This document shows, in pieces, positions 1 to 10,665 of a DNA stretch of 64,000 bases. The number at the start of each line of letters is the position of its first letter. The stretch's first letter is position 1. Location of the stretch: positions 7,444,109 to 7,508,108 of the forward strand of contig JAJEKV010000004.1 in NCBI GenBank assembly GCA_021234155.1, in the 5' to 3' direction. The DNA is from Isoetes taiwanensis (Eukaryota > Streptophyta > Lycopodiopsida > Isoetales > Isoetaceae). Below the pieces are notes generated by a model that saw only the letters and a program-made list of their open reading frames with translations, made no database searches and was not told the origin of the DNA. The position numbers were made by a program, and so were the translations under genes.

Positions 1-640
1 CCTCAGTCACTGTTTTTCTGTCAGCACAGAGTAAAAGGTGGACGGGGGCAAGTTACGGGACAGCGAGGCCAAGCCTCCGCCGTACACCAGGATAGCGAGG
101 GCTGGACCCACCAACTGGTACCCCGGACCACTAAAAACTCATTATAACCTATAACCTTATGATACAATAAAAGGTAACATCTGTGAACAATATATGACTT
201 ATAGCGAGGTATGAAGAATATCTCAGATGAAGAAACTGCCGACACTAAGGATTGGGGAAATTATGGCCCCCCTCTGTTTACATGACTCCAGCCCACCAAA
301 AGGACGCATGCACAGAAATACAGGAATAAAAGCTATAAAAGGATCCAGAAATTCAGTGCGAACGAGATACCAACGTAATCAATGCAGACAGTCTCCAACT
401 AATCGGCCTCGGAAAACCCGAAAGGATCAACCTTGGACAACAGACAAAAGAAGGTAAAAGGCAATAAAAATAGACGGACGGAATTAATAAGGGCCTCTAG
501 CATTTTAAATTTTAAATTTTGAATTTCAAATTAGAACGGTAATTACGAATAAAATACCGTTTAGAATAAGGGAATATATAGCCTTAGTGGGAGACGAAGG
601 CTAACTTACAGGGAAAGCCGAGCAAAAGCGCGCTGTCTAG
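1..640 (+). other. Sequence upstream of LINE ORF1, probable LINE 5' leader
   Basis: No open frame of gene quality is seen here. An AT-rich stretch with repeated TTTAAATTT-like words lies at about 499-535. The segment runs without a visible break into the LINE ORF1, so at least its right part is probably the element's 5' untranslated leader. The left edge of the element could not be found, because no target duplication matching the 3' flank after position 5133 is recognisable. Part of it may be older flanking DNA. Confidence 0.35.
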
Positions 641-688
641 TTGCACCACAGAGTCTTTCTGCACAGGATTCTCTTGCAAACGAGAGCT

Positions 689-1759
689 ATGGCCGACAGT
701 ATCAATAGCAGCCAGCAGAAAAGGTCGGATGCAGCCAGAGCCCCGGTGAGCCAACAGGACCTTAGGGACTTCCTGGCACAGATGGATAAGCGGCTAGAAT
801 CAAAGATCCCGAACCTGGATGCACTCAACGCATTGGCTGAAACGTGCAACAGCAACAAGACGGCCATCACTAGCATAGACCTGAGAGTAGGAGGGGTGGA
901 GAAGACGAATGAGGAAATGCAGCGCAGAATGGACGAAATCGAGGAAGAGAAAGCAAAGATCCTACAAAGGTTGGTTGAATTAGAGAAATCAAATGTTGAG
1001 CTGGATGCATGGGAGTCATTTGATAGGATAAAGCCACACTTAATGGAATATGAGGAGCAAAATAAAATTAAGCATGATGTTAGGCTAATTGGGGTAGCAG
1101 AAAGGCCTAACGAGGATATATATCGAGTTACTGCAGAGGTGATAGAAACGGTGTTCAAGGAACACAGGGGCGTCATCATCAAAGCCCTACGATCAGGCCA
1201 ATGGAGGGGGAGATCGAGACACATAAACCTGACGCTGAGGGACATGGCAACCAAGGAAAGGATCCTACGAATGGGATCCAGATTGAGGAATGGGATCAAG
1301 GTACAGGAATCATTAACGGTGATGCAGAGACAGGGGCTGCACAGGGAATTGGCCAAAGCCAGAGAGCTGAATCAAGCAGGGATACAAGCGGGAGTCAAGA
1401 ATGGCAAGGTCTACATACACAAGAGGGTGAGAGAACAAGCGACTCAACCACAGGAACAGACAGCGGGGTTGCAGGGGATAGCAAAAACACCGGATGCAGA
1501 GAAGGAAAACATACGCCCCCTGATGTCTATACAACAGGGATCAGAGAACAGACTGCAGGGGGTAGCACTGAGAACAATCACGGTAGAAGGGAACCAGAAC
1601 CAGAACAGAATAATAGGAAGAAGCGGAAGTGGGGGAAACGAAGAGCGAGTAACACAAGCAGGGTTCGGAGGGCCAACCCCGACAATGAAGACCAGGGGAA
1701 GACCAAGGAGAACGGGCAATGGTGCAACTGTTCACATGCTGGAAGGACAGAGACTTTAA
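689..1759 (+). CDS. LINE ORF1 protein (L1-like, coiled coil plus RRM-like region)
   Basis: ORF1p of L1-type elements forms a trimeric RNA-binding chaperone that coats the element RNA. The frame is open from 641, but the ATG at 689 (MADSINSSQQ) is the more natural start because it leads straight into the polar N-terminus. Residues ~20-110 are rich in heptad-like E/K/L and predict a coiled coil. The stretch around HDVRLIGVAERPNEDIY, followed by INLTLRDMATKERILR, matches the fold order of the L1 ORF1 RRM-like domain. The C-terminal third is low-complexity Q/N/G and R rich. It overlaps the endonuclease frame at its end. Assignment to the L1/I-type ORF1 class is inferred from layout and these motifs. 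Confidence 0.75.
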   Translation: MADSINSSQQKRSDAARAPVSQQDLRDFLAQMDKRLESKIPNLDALNALAETCNSNKTAITSIDLRVGGVEKTNEEMQRRMDEIEEEKAKILQRLVELEKSNVELDAWESFDRIKPHLMEYEEQNKIKHDVRLIGVAERPNEDIYRVTAEVIETVFKEHRGVIIKALRSGQWRGRSRHINLTLRDMATKERILRMGSRLRNGIKVQESLTVMQRQGLHRELAKARELNQAGIQAGVKNGKVYIHKRVREQATQPQEQTAGLQGIAKTPDAEKENIRPLMSIQQGSENRLQGVALRTITVEGNQNQNRIIGRSGSGGNEERVTQAGFGGPTPTMKTRGRPRRTGNGATVHMLEGQRL

Positions 1760-2861
1760 AATAGGGAGGGGGAGTGCAGGTTTGGCCTGTTATATAAAGA
1801 ATAGTGCAGTTAACAATGCATGTATGTTACATTCAGATATCAATAAAAGATATATGGTTTTGAGTATCCAATTGAAAAACAGACAAGATGTGGTTCTGAT
1901 AATTACATATTACCCGCCAAACAGCGATAAGCTAGAATTGTTGGAACTGGGAGAGAATATAACGAAATGGAAGGAGCAAGGACCAATCATTATAGTAGGA
2001 GATCTAAATGCCAGAACCAGACAGGAACAAGCACAAAGTACACACACGGATGAGAAAGATGGTCAGATAGTGTATACGGCGAGGGCACAGGAATGGCAGA
2101 GGGATACAGAAGATAAGGCAGAGGTCAATGCTAAAGGTGAATTATTGTTGGAAGTCTGCACGGCAACAGGAATGATTATAGCCAATGGTGTGGGAAAATG
2201 GAGGGGATCAGGAGGATTTACGAGCCAAAACACACATGGTAAGAGCATAGTGGATTATATAATTGTGAACGATCAAGCGGCGGAAAAGATAGAAAGTCTG
2301 ATGCTACAAGAATGGCCGACTGGTAAAAGGGAAAGCCATAGACCGATTAAACTAACAATCGGACTAGGGGGAACGCCACAAAAAGATAGCACAGAAAGAA
2401 AGAAAGATAATAAAGACAGGGTGAAGATTCAGTTCCAGGAGAAATACGCAGAAACCTTCACCCAAATGATCAAGGAGGAAATGGGAGAATGGAACTGGGG
2501 GAAGCACAGTGCAAATGAGAACGGAAACACCCTAAATGACATCATGGTAAGGGTAGCAACAGAGGTGTTTGGGAAAAAGATCAAAACCAGGAAAAACAGT
2601 GCATTCAGAGCTTCAATATGGTATGATGACGAGTGTAGAGAATACAAGAGAAATGTAAGAAAACACAGGGGAAAGGAGACATACCGGGAAGAAAAGGCAT
2701 CATACATAAGATTACTGAAGAAGAAGAGATACAATAACCTGTTACAGCACCAATGGTACATGGGGAAAATGTTGAAAAAACAGCCCCGAAGATTTTGGAG
2801 AGGACTCAAAAACAAAGGAGGGGGTGGCAATATGGAAGGAAACAAAGAACGAGCAAGATGA
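1719..2861 (+). pseudogene. LINE ORF2 endonuclease part, N-terminally incomplete
   Basis: This frame encodes the endonuclease/exonuclease/phosphatase domain that nicks target DNA for target-primed reverse transcription. Visible landmarks are GRGSAGLACYIKNS, the strand GPIIIVGDLNART with the catalytic Asp and Asn, VDYIIVND, and the SHRPI motif with the active-site His. The family normally starts 40-60 residues earlier with a catalytic Asn and Glu. Those are absent: the frame opens just before the Trp-Lys-Asp-Arg stretch, in overlap with the ORF1 stop. The frame runs on into the linker before the reverse transcriptase, then stops at 2861 while the reverse transcriptase continues in another frame. 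This points to an internal deletion plus an indel. Confidence 0.8.
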
Positions 2862-4872
2862 CATTGGAACCGAGGGATGGGAAAGCTACCTGGACAAATT
2901 ATACAAGACAGGGGCGCCTCCAGTACCAATACCAATACAGCATGATCAGGACAAACCATGCTTCAATATGTTAGAAGTAATGCTAGCCCTAAACAGGATG
3001 GCCAACCATAAAGCACCGGATCTATATGGACTAACAGTGGAACTGCTGAAGTGTGCCGAAACGGAAATCGGCAGACAGGTTACAGACATTTTCAATGGCA
3101 TCATACATACAGGACTTCCAGACAGATGGACATACAATAGAGTCATACCTCTACATAAGGCAGGAAACAGAAAAGATCCAGGGAATTACAGGACGATAAT
3201 GGTAAGCTCGATTTTCGCAAAATGGTTTGGAAAGGTATTGGATAACAAACTAAAGAAATGGGCAGAAGAAGGAAATATGAGAGCACAAGGGCAAGCAGGG
3301 TTCAGACCGGAGCACTCAACCACAGATCACCTCGTGACCCTTCGGATATTAATAGAGCAGAACAAAATGCAGGGAAGGAAAATAATCTGCTGCTTTGTAG
3401 ACTTCAGAAAAGCATTTGATACAGTCCCGAGAGAGAAGTTACTAAAAAGATTGATGGACATGCAAGCCCCGAGAAATATGGTAGGATCGATAGCAAGGTT
3501 ATACCACAAGGTGTATGCTAAGATGGAACAGGAAGGACAGCCGATAATCTGTGACACTGGTGTAAAGCAGGGCTGTCCGTTATCCCCAACTCTGTTTGGA
3601 ATATACATAGACGCACTACAGGGGTACATAGCAGAGCAGCATGGAGACGAGTATGCCCCCATACTAGGAGACACGAAAGTACCGATAATGCTATATGCGG
3701 ATGATCTTAGTATGATGGCAACAAAAAACAAAGGAATGCACAGACTGCTCAAAATTCTAGAACAATTCTGTGAGGATACAGGGCTGACAGTGAATCTAGC
3801 AAAAACTAAGATAGTTATCTTTGGACACAGGAACAGGCATAAACCTTTCAAATATAAAGGAGAAGAGATAGAGGAACCAACAGAATACAGATATCTAGGC
3901 TATGATGCGCATGGCACGGGGAAATGGGCCAAAGGAGCTAACGCTAGATTCCAATCAGCTATAGGAAGCTACTTTAACATGAAAAACTTCTGTAACAAGA
4001 GTAGAATAACTGATTGGGACATCAAATGTTATCTATTCAGTGCAGCAATAGCCACCACTCAGTTGTACGGAGCAGAAGCATGGGGACCAGGTTTAACAGA
4101 AAGAAACTGGGAAAAGCAGGAAGGAATACTTAGGCAATGGCACAGACAGGAATTCAGGGTAAGGACAAACACACCGCTCACAATCATGGTCCTCGAGACA
4201 GGGCAGAAACCAATGGAAGTGAGAGCATGGGAGAGAACCATAAGGTACCTACTCAGAGACAACGCGGGAGACATACAAGGAAAATTGTCCAGCATTGCAA
4301 TCACAGAATCAGCAAAATCACATATCCTCGAAAGCACTGGATGGTTTAAAGAAGTGGCAACATGGACTAGACAGATGGGATTAACCCTGAGTGATCTAAT
4401 AGTAGAAGGGCAGTGGAATGAGGAATGGGCGGACATAGCGACTAGAGCATGGCTGCAGAGACACACAGGACCCAAGACAGACTGGCTCATACAAGTTTTC
4501 AATCCAGACCAACAGATGGGACATCACATATACCGGGATAACATATTGGGGAAAAACAGGAGGGACACACTAGCCAGATTTAGGATGGGAAGCCATGATC
4601 TAAGAATCGAAAAAGACAGGTGGAGAGGGGTAGACAAGGAGGACAGGATATGCAGAATCTGTGACGGGGGGAGAATAGAGGATGAGAATCATATGATTAG
4701 TGACTGCCCGATATACGGAGACATCAGGGACAGATATAGAAATATAAGGTGGGGGGAACCAGTCCACAGGCTGATGGAGATGACAGAATCATTACGGGAT
4801 CTGGCAGACGCGATCCACAGAATGACGACCAGACACAGAGAAGTACACAGTGAAAGAGGGCTTGTAATATGA
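2824..4872 (+). pseudogene. LINE ORF2 reverse transcriptase with C-terminal zinc finger
   Basis: This frame makes cDNA from the LINE RNA at the nicked target. The RT core is intact to the eye: AGNRKDPGNYRTIMVSS, QAGFRPEHSTTDH, CFVDFRKAFDTVPR (motif A Asp), GVKQGCPLSPTLF (motif B) and LYADDLSMMA (catalytic YADD). A long thumb/connection region follows, then a C-terminal zinc-binding motif of form C-x2-C-x10-H-x4-C around RICRICDGGRIEDENHMISD, as in I/L1-related plant and animal LINEs. No RNase H is seen. The ATG at 2824 is only the first Met after the frame change; the real protein was continuous with the endonuclease. The stop at 4872 is followed by a ~235-bp 3' UTR. Confidence 0.85.
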
Positions 4873-5133
4873 TCTGTACAAAACGAGTCATATAGCCTCA
4901 CACAAAATGCTCAGCTAAAAGCTGATTGATAACGACGCATCACTGCACGGCCTAGAAGCCGAGGTAAAGCGGGATGCCGGTATCAAAAGGAAAAAGTCAG
5001 CCTTCAGAAAAGGCTACATTATAACAGCGTGATGTGCTAGCAGCACCCTTTTTAGGGAGCTCGCCCATACTACACAAGTCCAGGGGCCTTATGGCACAAG
5101 GGACATAAATGTATTCTATTCTATTCTAATCTA
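4873..5133 (+). repeat. LINE 3' UTR and TATTC microsatellite tail
   Basis: After the ORF2 stop comes a short GC-balanced 3' UTR containing GGGCCTTATGGCAC and ending ATAAATG followed by about four TATTC-like units. A short hairpin-like 3' end plus a simple-repeat tail, without poly(A), is typical of LINE clades that recognise the 3' end of their RNA. The tail marks the 3' terminus near 5133. Confidence 0.7.
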
Positions 5134-5329
5134 TTGGCAGAATCCACAGTACTTTGATTATTCTAATGGAAAACAATGACACCTGAGAACTGCAGCAGGA
5201 TAGAAAAAAATCTGAGCTTTCAAATGCAAATAAGACAGAATGTATACCTTTGGAGGAATATATACTTTGACAAAAAATCTTAACATTCCAGTAGAGATTG
5301 TGTAAAAAGACATTATTTTTTCCCATTTC

Positions 5330-6500
5330 TATGTAACATAGCCACAAGTCCAAGAGCAGCCAAGGTTGTGGCAGATGCTGCCACAGCAGAAACCACAAAA
5401 CTGGAACTTGGGAGGAGCAGGAACTTGCTCTCTTAACTCAAGTTCGACCTTCAGTTGCAATATAAGCCTCTCAATTGATCTCAAGGCTGTATCCAAATCT
5501 TGTATTTTTTTGAGCCATGGCAGCAAGCTCTTCTGTTTGCTTCTCTGATAACAAACTCAATCTGTGGTTTTGTATCTGAAGTGCTGCATGATTTTGCAGT
5601 GTATCTAACATGGCTGTCAAATTTTTTGACAGAAATTCTATGCCACTTTCTAAGGTATCCCCTGATAAATCTTGTGTCAGGTTCATCACCTTTTCAATGT
5701 CTAGGCTTGATTGCAAGATTTTGTCTGTAAGTCCTTGCTTTCGAAAAATATTGCCTGCTATTTGCTAATGCTCTGCTCCCTGCTAGCTGCTAAAGATGTA
5801 AGCCAACTTTGCGTCACCTACCATATTTTCAGTCCTTTTTACTTCATCCTCTTTTTTGGCGATATGTAGGGGGCACTAGATCACCATTTAATACTGCTCT
5901 CCAGGCTTCTTTTTATTGGCTACTAAAATGGCCCTTGTTACCAATGCTGTAACAATTATTAGAATGTTTATGAGCACAAATAAGAAAAGAACCCAGTCTA
6001 TAACAACATTGTCTTTCTTGAATAAGAAAAAATACAGATAGAAATATGAAAAAGAAAGCACTATTTGGTTATACTAATTCACTTGACAACATCCCTTATT
6101 TGCTAATAAACATGCAGATTGGCTGCCTTTTCTAGACTCTTCCCAACTTGTCTAGAATACAAACAGCCATCCATGCATGAACCTGCATAGAGAATATATC
6201 TCTTTTAGCTCAACAAATTGAAGTTAAGTCTCCGAATGCTTACCAATTTCTGCTCAATAAGAAAATTGATGCAGCCAAATTCTTATCTTTGAATCCACAT
6301 CTTTGCCTTTGCGCAAAACAGAGGAAGACGTTCCACCACACATGAATGTACCTTCAATTGCTGGGAAACAGAGCTAATGGGGCTGCTACATCCATAGCCA
6401 TGCACGCCCAAATTGTGTTGAATCTGCTTTTGTATCTTATTGCTACATTCTTGACCATTTTTCAAATGGTAATACCACCAGCACCATCTTAATCAGTTTT
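5330..6500 (-). pseudogene. Decayed gene for a coiled-coil membrane protein, unidentified
   Basis: Reading the - strand from high to low coordinates gives four coding-like pieces. About 6490-6283 is Cys- and Trp-containing (NGQECSNKIQKQIQ... VHGYGC). About 6005-5897 is a hydrophobic helix with basic ends (VLFLFVLINILIIV then NKKKPGEQ). About 5745-5500 and 5526-5410 form a long amphipathic coiled coil (SEKQTEELAAMAQK, then DLDTALRSIERLILQLK). About 5392-5330 is a second membrane helix (SAVAASATTLAALGLVAML) ending in NGKK and a stop. The pieces lie in different frames: one shift falls at the A run near 5508-5513 and another near 5400. Some breaks could be introns, but the shift within the coiled coil is not at a splice-like site. 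I do not recognise the family. Confidence 0.4.
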
Positions 6501-7145
6501 ACGCTCATCACATAGTATCTTATGTCGATATACAGAGTTACCTCCACTATAGACATACTTAGGCATCCTTGACACAAACATTGGCAAGGAAAAGGCCCAA
6601 GTTGCAGTTGCGAAATCTACTGCAAGAAAATCTATTGGAATACTTACCTAGGGAGGTCAGATTTACTGCAAGAAATCTTAGTGGAATCTACTGCAAGAAA
6701 TCTAATGTACTACAGAACAAAACAGCAAGAATGATAACCTAGCGAAGGATTTCACTAATATTAAATTCAGTTATCAAGCTCAAGCCCACAAATCTTTCTC
6801 ACATCCGGCCCTGCCGTTCACGAGACTAAGACCTGTACTCTATGATTTGGTTCCTTTTAACATATTGAGCTATTGGTTATGCACCTCAAGCTAAGAGATA
6901 TTCTGCTTAATCCAGTTACTGCTTTGCTAAGAGGTCGAATACCTATCTATGGCAGCAAGTTTGTTCATATTTATCCAAGACTTAACTAGATACTGCCAAT
7001 GAAAAGCTTCAACGAAATTTGAAATCTACTGTTTATGAGGAACTATTTGCAAGAAATGAGAGAGCAAGGTGAGGAAGGTTACCGGAGTATGGCGGAATAG
7101 GTTTCCCAAGAAGACTTGCGCAATTTAGGAGCGGCTGCAGGAGCT

Positions 7146-7213
7146 CTCCGGCTCTTATATATACCTCAATCCAAGTTTTCTCCGGCTCTTATATATACCT
7201 CAATCCAAGTTTT
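7146..7213. repeat. 34-bp tandem duplication with TATA-like core
   Basis: A 34-bp unit beginning CTCCGGCTCTTATATATACC occurs twice head to tail, about 600 bp upstream of the AAE3 start codon. Each copy contains TTATATATA. It could contribute to a promoter on either strand, but no transcription start can be read from sequence. Confidence 0.6.
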
Positions 7214-7808
7214 TGTGGTCTAGCTGCTGCCGGACAAATTCCAGATGTGTAGATTTTGTGATTTAGTTGCTGCCACACAAATCCCGGAAGTCGAGACAGC
7301 TAGAAACAGAAACAGGTGGAGCTCGAAGGAAAAAAACGATGCCTTAACCAGCAAGCAACCTCCATCCTCTGTTCGATGGGTATGGCGTGCTACGTGGCAC
7401 GAGGAGAAGAGCGTCGATTGCGGCGCAGAACAAGAAAGAAGGAAAAAGAAAAATTACAAACTGATTTATATATGTTTTGATAGAAAATCTAAAAATAAAA
7501 CTAAACCCGCAGCATTTCTCCAATTCTGGCTCCCATGCCAACGGCCACGTGTAAACAAAGTCAAGATAGAAGCTGACTTTTGCAAGTGTTAGAAAAGGTC
7601 ATAATAAATAGTAGGCTAGCTTCTTGTTGACACGCAGGGATGGAGGTTTTTTGACACATACCCTTGGTGTATTGGATAGTCTTATAGGTTATATTGAACA
7701 GAAGGAAACATCATCCAAGCTAAACTGTGGAACCAACTAATGTAATTCACAGGCTAGAACAAAGGGCGCGTAAATAGGAGGCGGAAATAAAAACGTAGCA
7801 AAGTCCGA
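7214..7808 (+). promoter_or_regulatory. Presumed AAE3 upstream and 5' leader region
   Basis: This gene-free stretch lies between the 34-bp duplication and the AAE3 ATG. It includes a G-box-like CCACGTGT at about 7545-7552 and a run of A/T. Short open frames on both strands have no recognisable content. The promoter assignment rests on position only. Confidence 0.35.
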
Positions 7809-10665
7809 ATGGCAACGACGGCGCTCACCCTCTCGCAATTGCTTGCAGCTTCTGCATCTAAGTATCCAGAAAATGTAGCCCTTCTGGCCTCCGCTGGCCC
7901 TTCTCTTACTCATGCTCAGCTTCAGGCTGCCGTGTTGCAAACAGGTGCTAAGCTTCGTGCAGCTGGTTTGAAGCCTGGGAAGCTCGTCTCTTTGGCCTTT
8001 CCAAACAGTATTGAGGTATGATATTCTAGGTGCCATTAATCTAGATCTCGGGTGCTTTCCTCTAAAGAATGGAGTAGGAACATGAAAGTCTAAGTTACTA
8101 TTTCTTTATTAGATCATGGTTTCTCAGCTCAAATTTCTTATTTCAAATGACATTTTCTTTTTCATACCAACAATTCTGTGTTTCTTTATGCCTGACCTTA
8201 ACCTGGATATCTGGATTCTCACAAATATGTTTTTTTTGCGCCTAATATTTTTACATGCTCTTTGCTTACGAGCATAACAGTCCAATGGTTTTAGATAGGG
8301 AGGAGTCTTGAAAATGAGGCACAGAAAATTGTCTGCTTCGATAAAATGCAGAATTTAGCCATTGATGGCATCAATAATGCAGGGATCTCAGCAGCAAATG
8401 CATTATGGATAGAAAAGGGTCAAAAGAAAATGCATTTCAAATTCTAACACTGTATGCTATGACTACAACTAGGAAATTGTATCAAGAGATTATTAGTAAA
8501 CAAGTATATAGGTGAGCTTATGTTTATAATAGTGCATATAAAAGTACATGGGCATCTTGTAAGATACCACAGATGATTATTATCAAATGTCCATAGAAAG
8601 CTTTAATCACCATAGCAAGGATCTCCTCAGATGAGCTGGCCAAGACACCACTCAAGGTAGAGTCTTCGAAAAATAATCCTCACAGCAAGATAGACAGTGG
8701 AACTATTCTTATAATACTTCCAGGCATAGGAACCCTTTTGAGTAGAAGTTACTAGTGATCCTAAAATTCTTTGGTGTAATGAATATGTCTGATAAATATA
8801 GGTCTGTTCTGGTGGGCTTATTTCCTCTGCATGAGTGAAGTACGAGTGGAGATAGCACATCTTAAATAAGTTAAGCGGGAGAATGCACGTCTGTTGGTAT
8901 GGTGCCATTCCAAAGTCTTAGTAAAGTCTTCGTTACCTAAAGGGCATGCCCCATGTCATCAACCATTCCCTAAGTTGGCGGCTGACCAAAGACTTTAGAT
9001 CCACACACTTTTGATAAGTTGAAATGTGCATCCTTGGTTTGAGACTGTCATTGCAAATATATGCAATCTGACATGCTTCAAAAGTTAGAGTCGGCCGTAG
9101 TGCTCTTTATAACAATAGTATATTAAAACCCCAAAATTTCCAGTTTGTTGTAGTTTTCCTGGCAATTGCAAGAGTTCGTGCAGTAGCAGCACCTTTGAAT
9201 TCTGCCTATACTGAGGATGAATTTCACTTTTATATGGAAGATGCGGAGGCAACAATGCTTTTGGTCCCTGGATTAGAGGGCAACAAAAATGCAGAAGCTG
9301 CAGCAGAGAGGCTCAAGCTGCCTATTGCAGGTGTCCATTGGGAGAAATCTAACAGTGGTAATGATGAAGGCTATGTTGAGGTGGTACCGAAGAGCAGGCT
9401 TGAGCTGACTGACGAGATTTCACCTGGGCCAGAGCCCAATCAAGATGATGAAGCATTGTTTCTTCACACCTCAGGGACGACAAGCAGGCCCAAAGGGGTA
9501 CCGTTGACGCAGTATAATCTTGCTAGTTCTATTCAGCATATTGTAGAGACTTATGAATTGTCGAGTATCGACAAGACAGTAGTTGTACTTCCTTTATTCC
9601 ATGTTCATGGACTCATGTGCAGTTTGTTGTCTTCATTAGCAGCAGGGGGCACAGTCGTCCTTCCTGCTGCTGGTCGTTTCTCAGCTGGAACCTTCTGGAA
9701 TGACATGAAACATTATGGTGCCACTTGGTATACTGCAGTTCCAACTATTCATCAGATAATACTAGCACGTCATAAATCTAAGCCTGAGGCAGAGTATCCA
9801 AAGCTGAGGTTCATCAGAAGCTGCAGTGCATCTCTTGCTCCTGCAGTATTAGCAAACTTAGAAGAATCATTCTGTGCACCAGTCTTGGAAGCATATGCAA
9901 TGACAGAGGCTAGTCATCAAATGACCTCCAACCCTCTGCCTTCAAAGGGCCAGCGAAAGCCAGGCAGTGTTGGAAAGCCAACGGGCATTGAACTTGCCAT
10001 TCTGGGCGACAGTGGAGAAAAGCAGCCCATTGGGAAAGAGGGTGAGGTTTGCATTCGTGGACCTAACGTGACAAAAGGGTATAAAAATAATCCTGAAGCA
10101 AATACAAAATCATTTGAGTTTGGCTGGTTCCACACTGGAGATCGTGGCTTTGTTGATAAAGATGGATATTTGCATCTCACTGGTCGTATTAAAGAACTTA
10201 TCAACCAAGGAGGTATTTATTCTTGTTCATTTGAGTTAAGCAAATTATATCTAAATGGCCTGTGCAAATTATATCTAATGGTTTTTTGTATTGAACGAGC
10301 AGGGGAGAAAATATCACCTCTTGAGATTGATGCAGTTTTGCTTGCTCACCCCTCCGTGTCTGAAGCAGTGGCTTTCGCTGCTCCAGATGAGAAGTATGGA
10401 GAAGTGGTAGGATGAAAACTATTCTCTCTTGTGGTGGTTTGTGCTAAATAGTTATCCTAAATAAAATTTCAATGACAGGTCAATGCAGCAGTTGTACTTC
10501 ATGAAGGTCATAGCGCCACTGAGGAAGACATCATTAATTTTTGTCGGAAAAATCTCGCCACTTTCAAGCTTCCTAGACGTCTCTTCTTTGCGAAAGAGGT
10601 GCCAAGAACTCCCACTGGAAAAATTCAGCGGCGCATTGTAGCTGAGCATTTTCTTTCACAGTGAT
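7809..10665 (+). CDS. AAE3: Oxalate-CoA ligase (oxalyl-CoA synthetase), AAE3 type, four exons with a late frameshift
   Basis: AAE3 activates oxalate with ATP and CoA to oxalyl-CoA in the cytosol, the first step of the CoA-dependent oxalate breakdown pathway. Exons: 7809-8015, 9144-10212, 10303-10406 and 10479-10665, all with GT-AG borders and compatible phases. Exon 1 encodes the N-terminus up to FPNSIE. Exon 2 holds the ATP/AMP motif LFLHTSGTTSRPKG, PLFHVHGL, YTAVPTIHQ, RSCSASLAP, YAMTEASH, the adenylate motif GWFHTGD and the hinge GRIKELINQGG. Exon 3 starts GEKISPLEIDAVLL. Exon 4 carries the catalytic-Lys segment PRTPTGK. Similarity to Arabidopsis AAE3 (about 514 residues) is close along the whole length. 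Oddity: the A run at 10619-10624 has one base more than the family frame needs, so the literal reading ends at 10646, nine codons after the TGK motif. The conserved C-terminal ~13 residues lie in the next frame up to 10665. Confidence 0.92.

Larger units (their letters stand above)
560..5133 (+). mobile_element. Non-LTR retrotransposon (LINE), two ORFs, damaged
   Basis: A LINE in + orientation carries ORF1 (coiled coil/RNA binding), then an ORF2 with apurinic-type endonuclease, reverse transcriptase and a C-terminal zinc finger. It ends in a TATTC microsatellite tail at about 5110-5133 instead of poly(A). ORF1 and the endonuclease overlap by about 40 bases. The endonuclease and reverse transcriptase lie in different frames, so a one-base indel around 2824-2861 splits ORF2. 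The start of the endonuclease domain is missing. The copy is therefore probably immobile. The left boundary given is approximate. Confidence 0.85.

Noticed and set aside
637-1356. 239-codon - strand ORF opposite LINE ORF1
   Set aside because: Antisense shadow of ORF1; Cys/Ser/Leu-rich composition without domain content.
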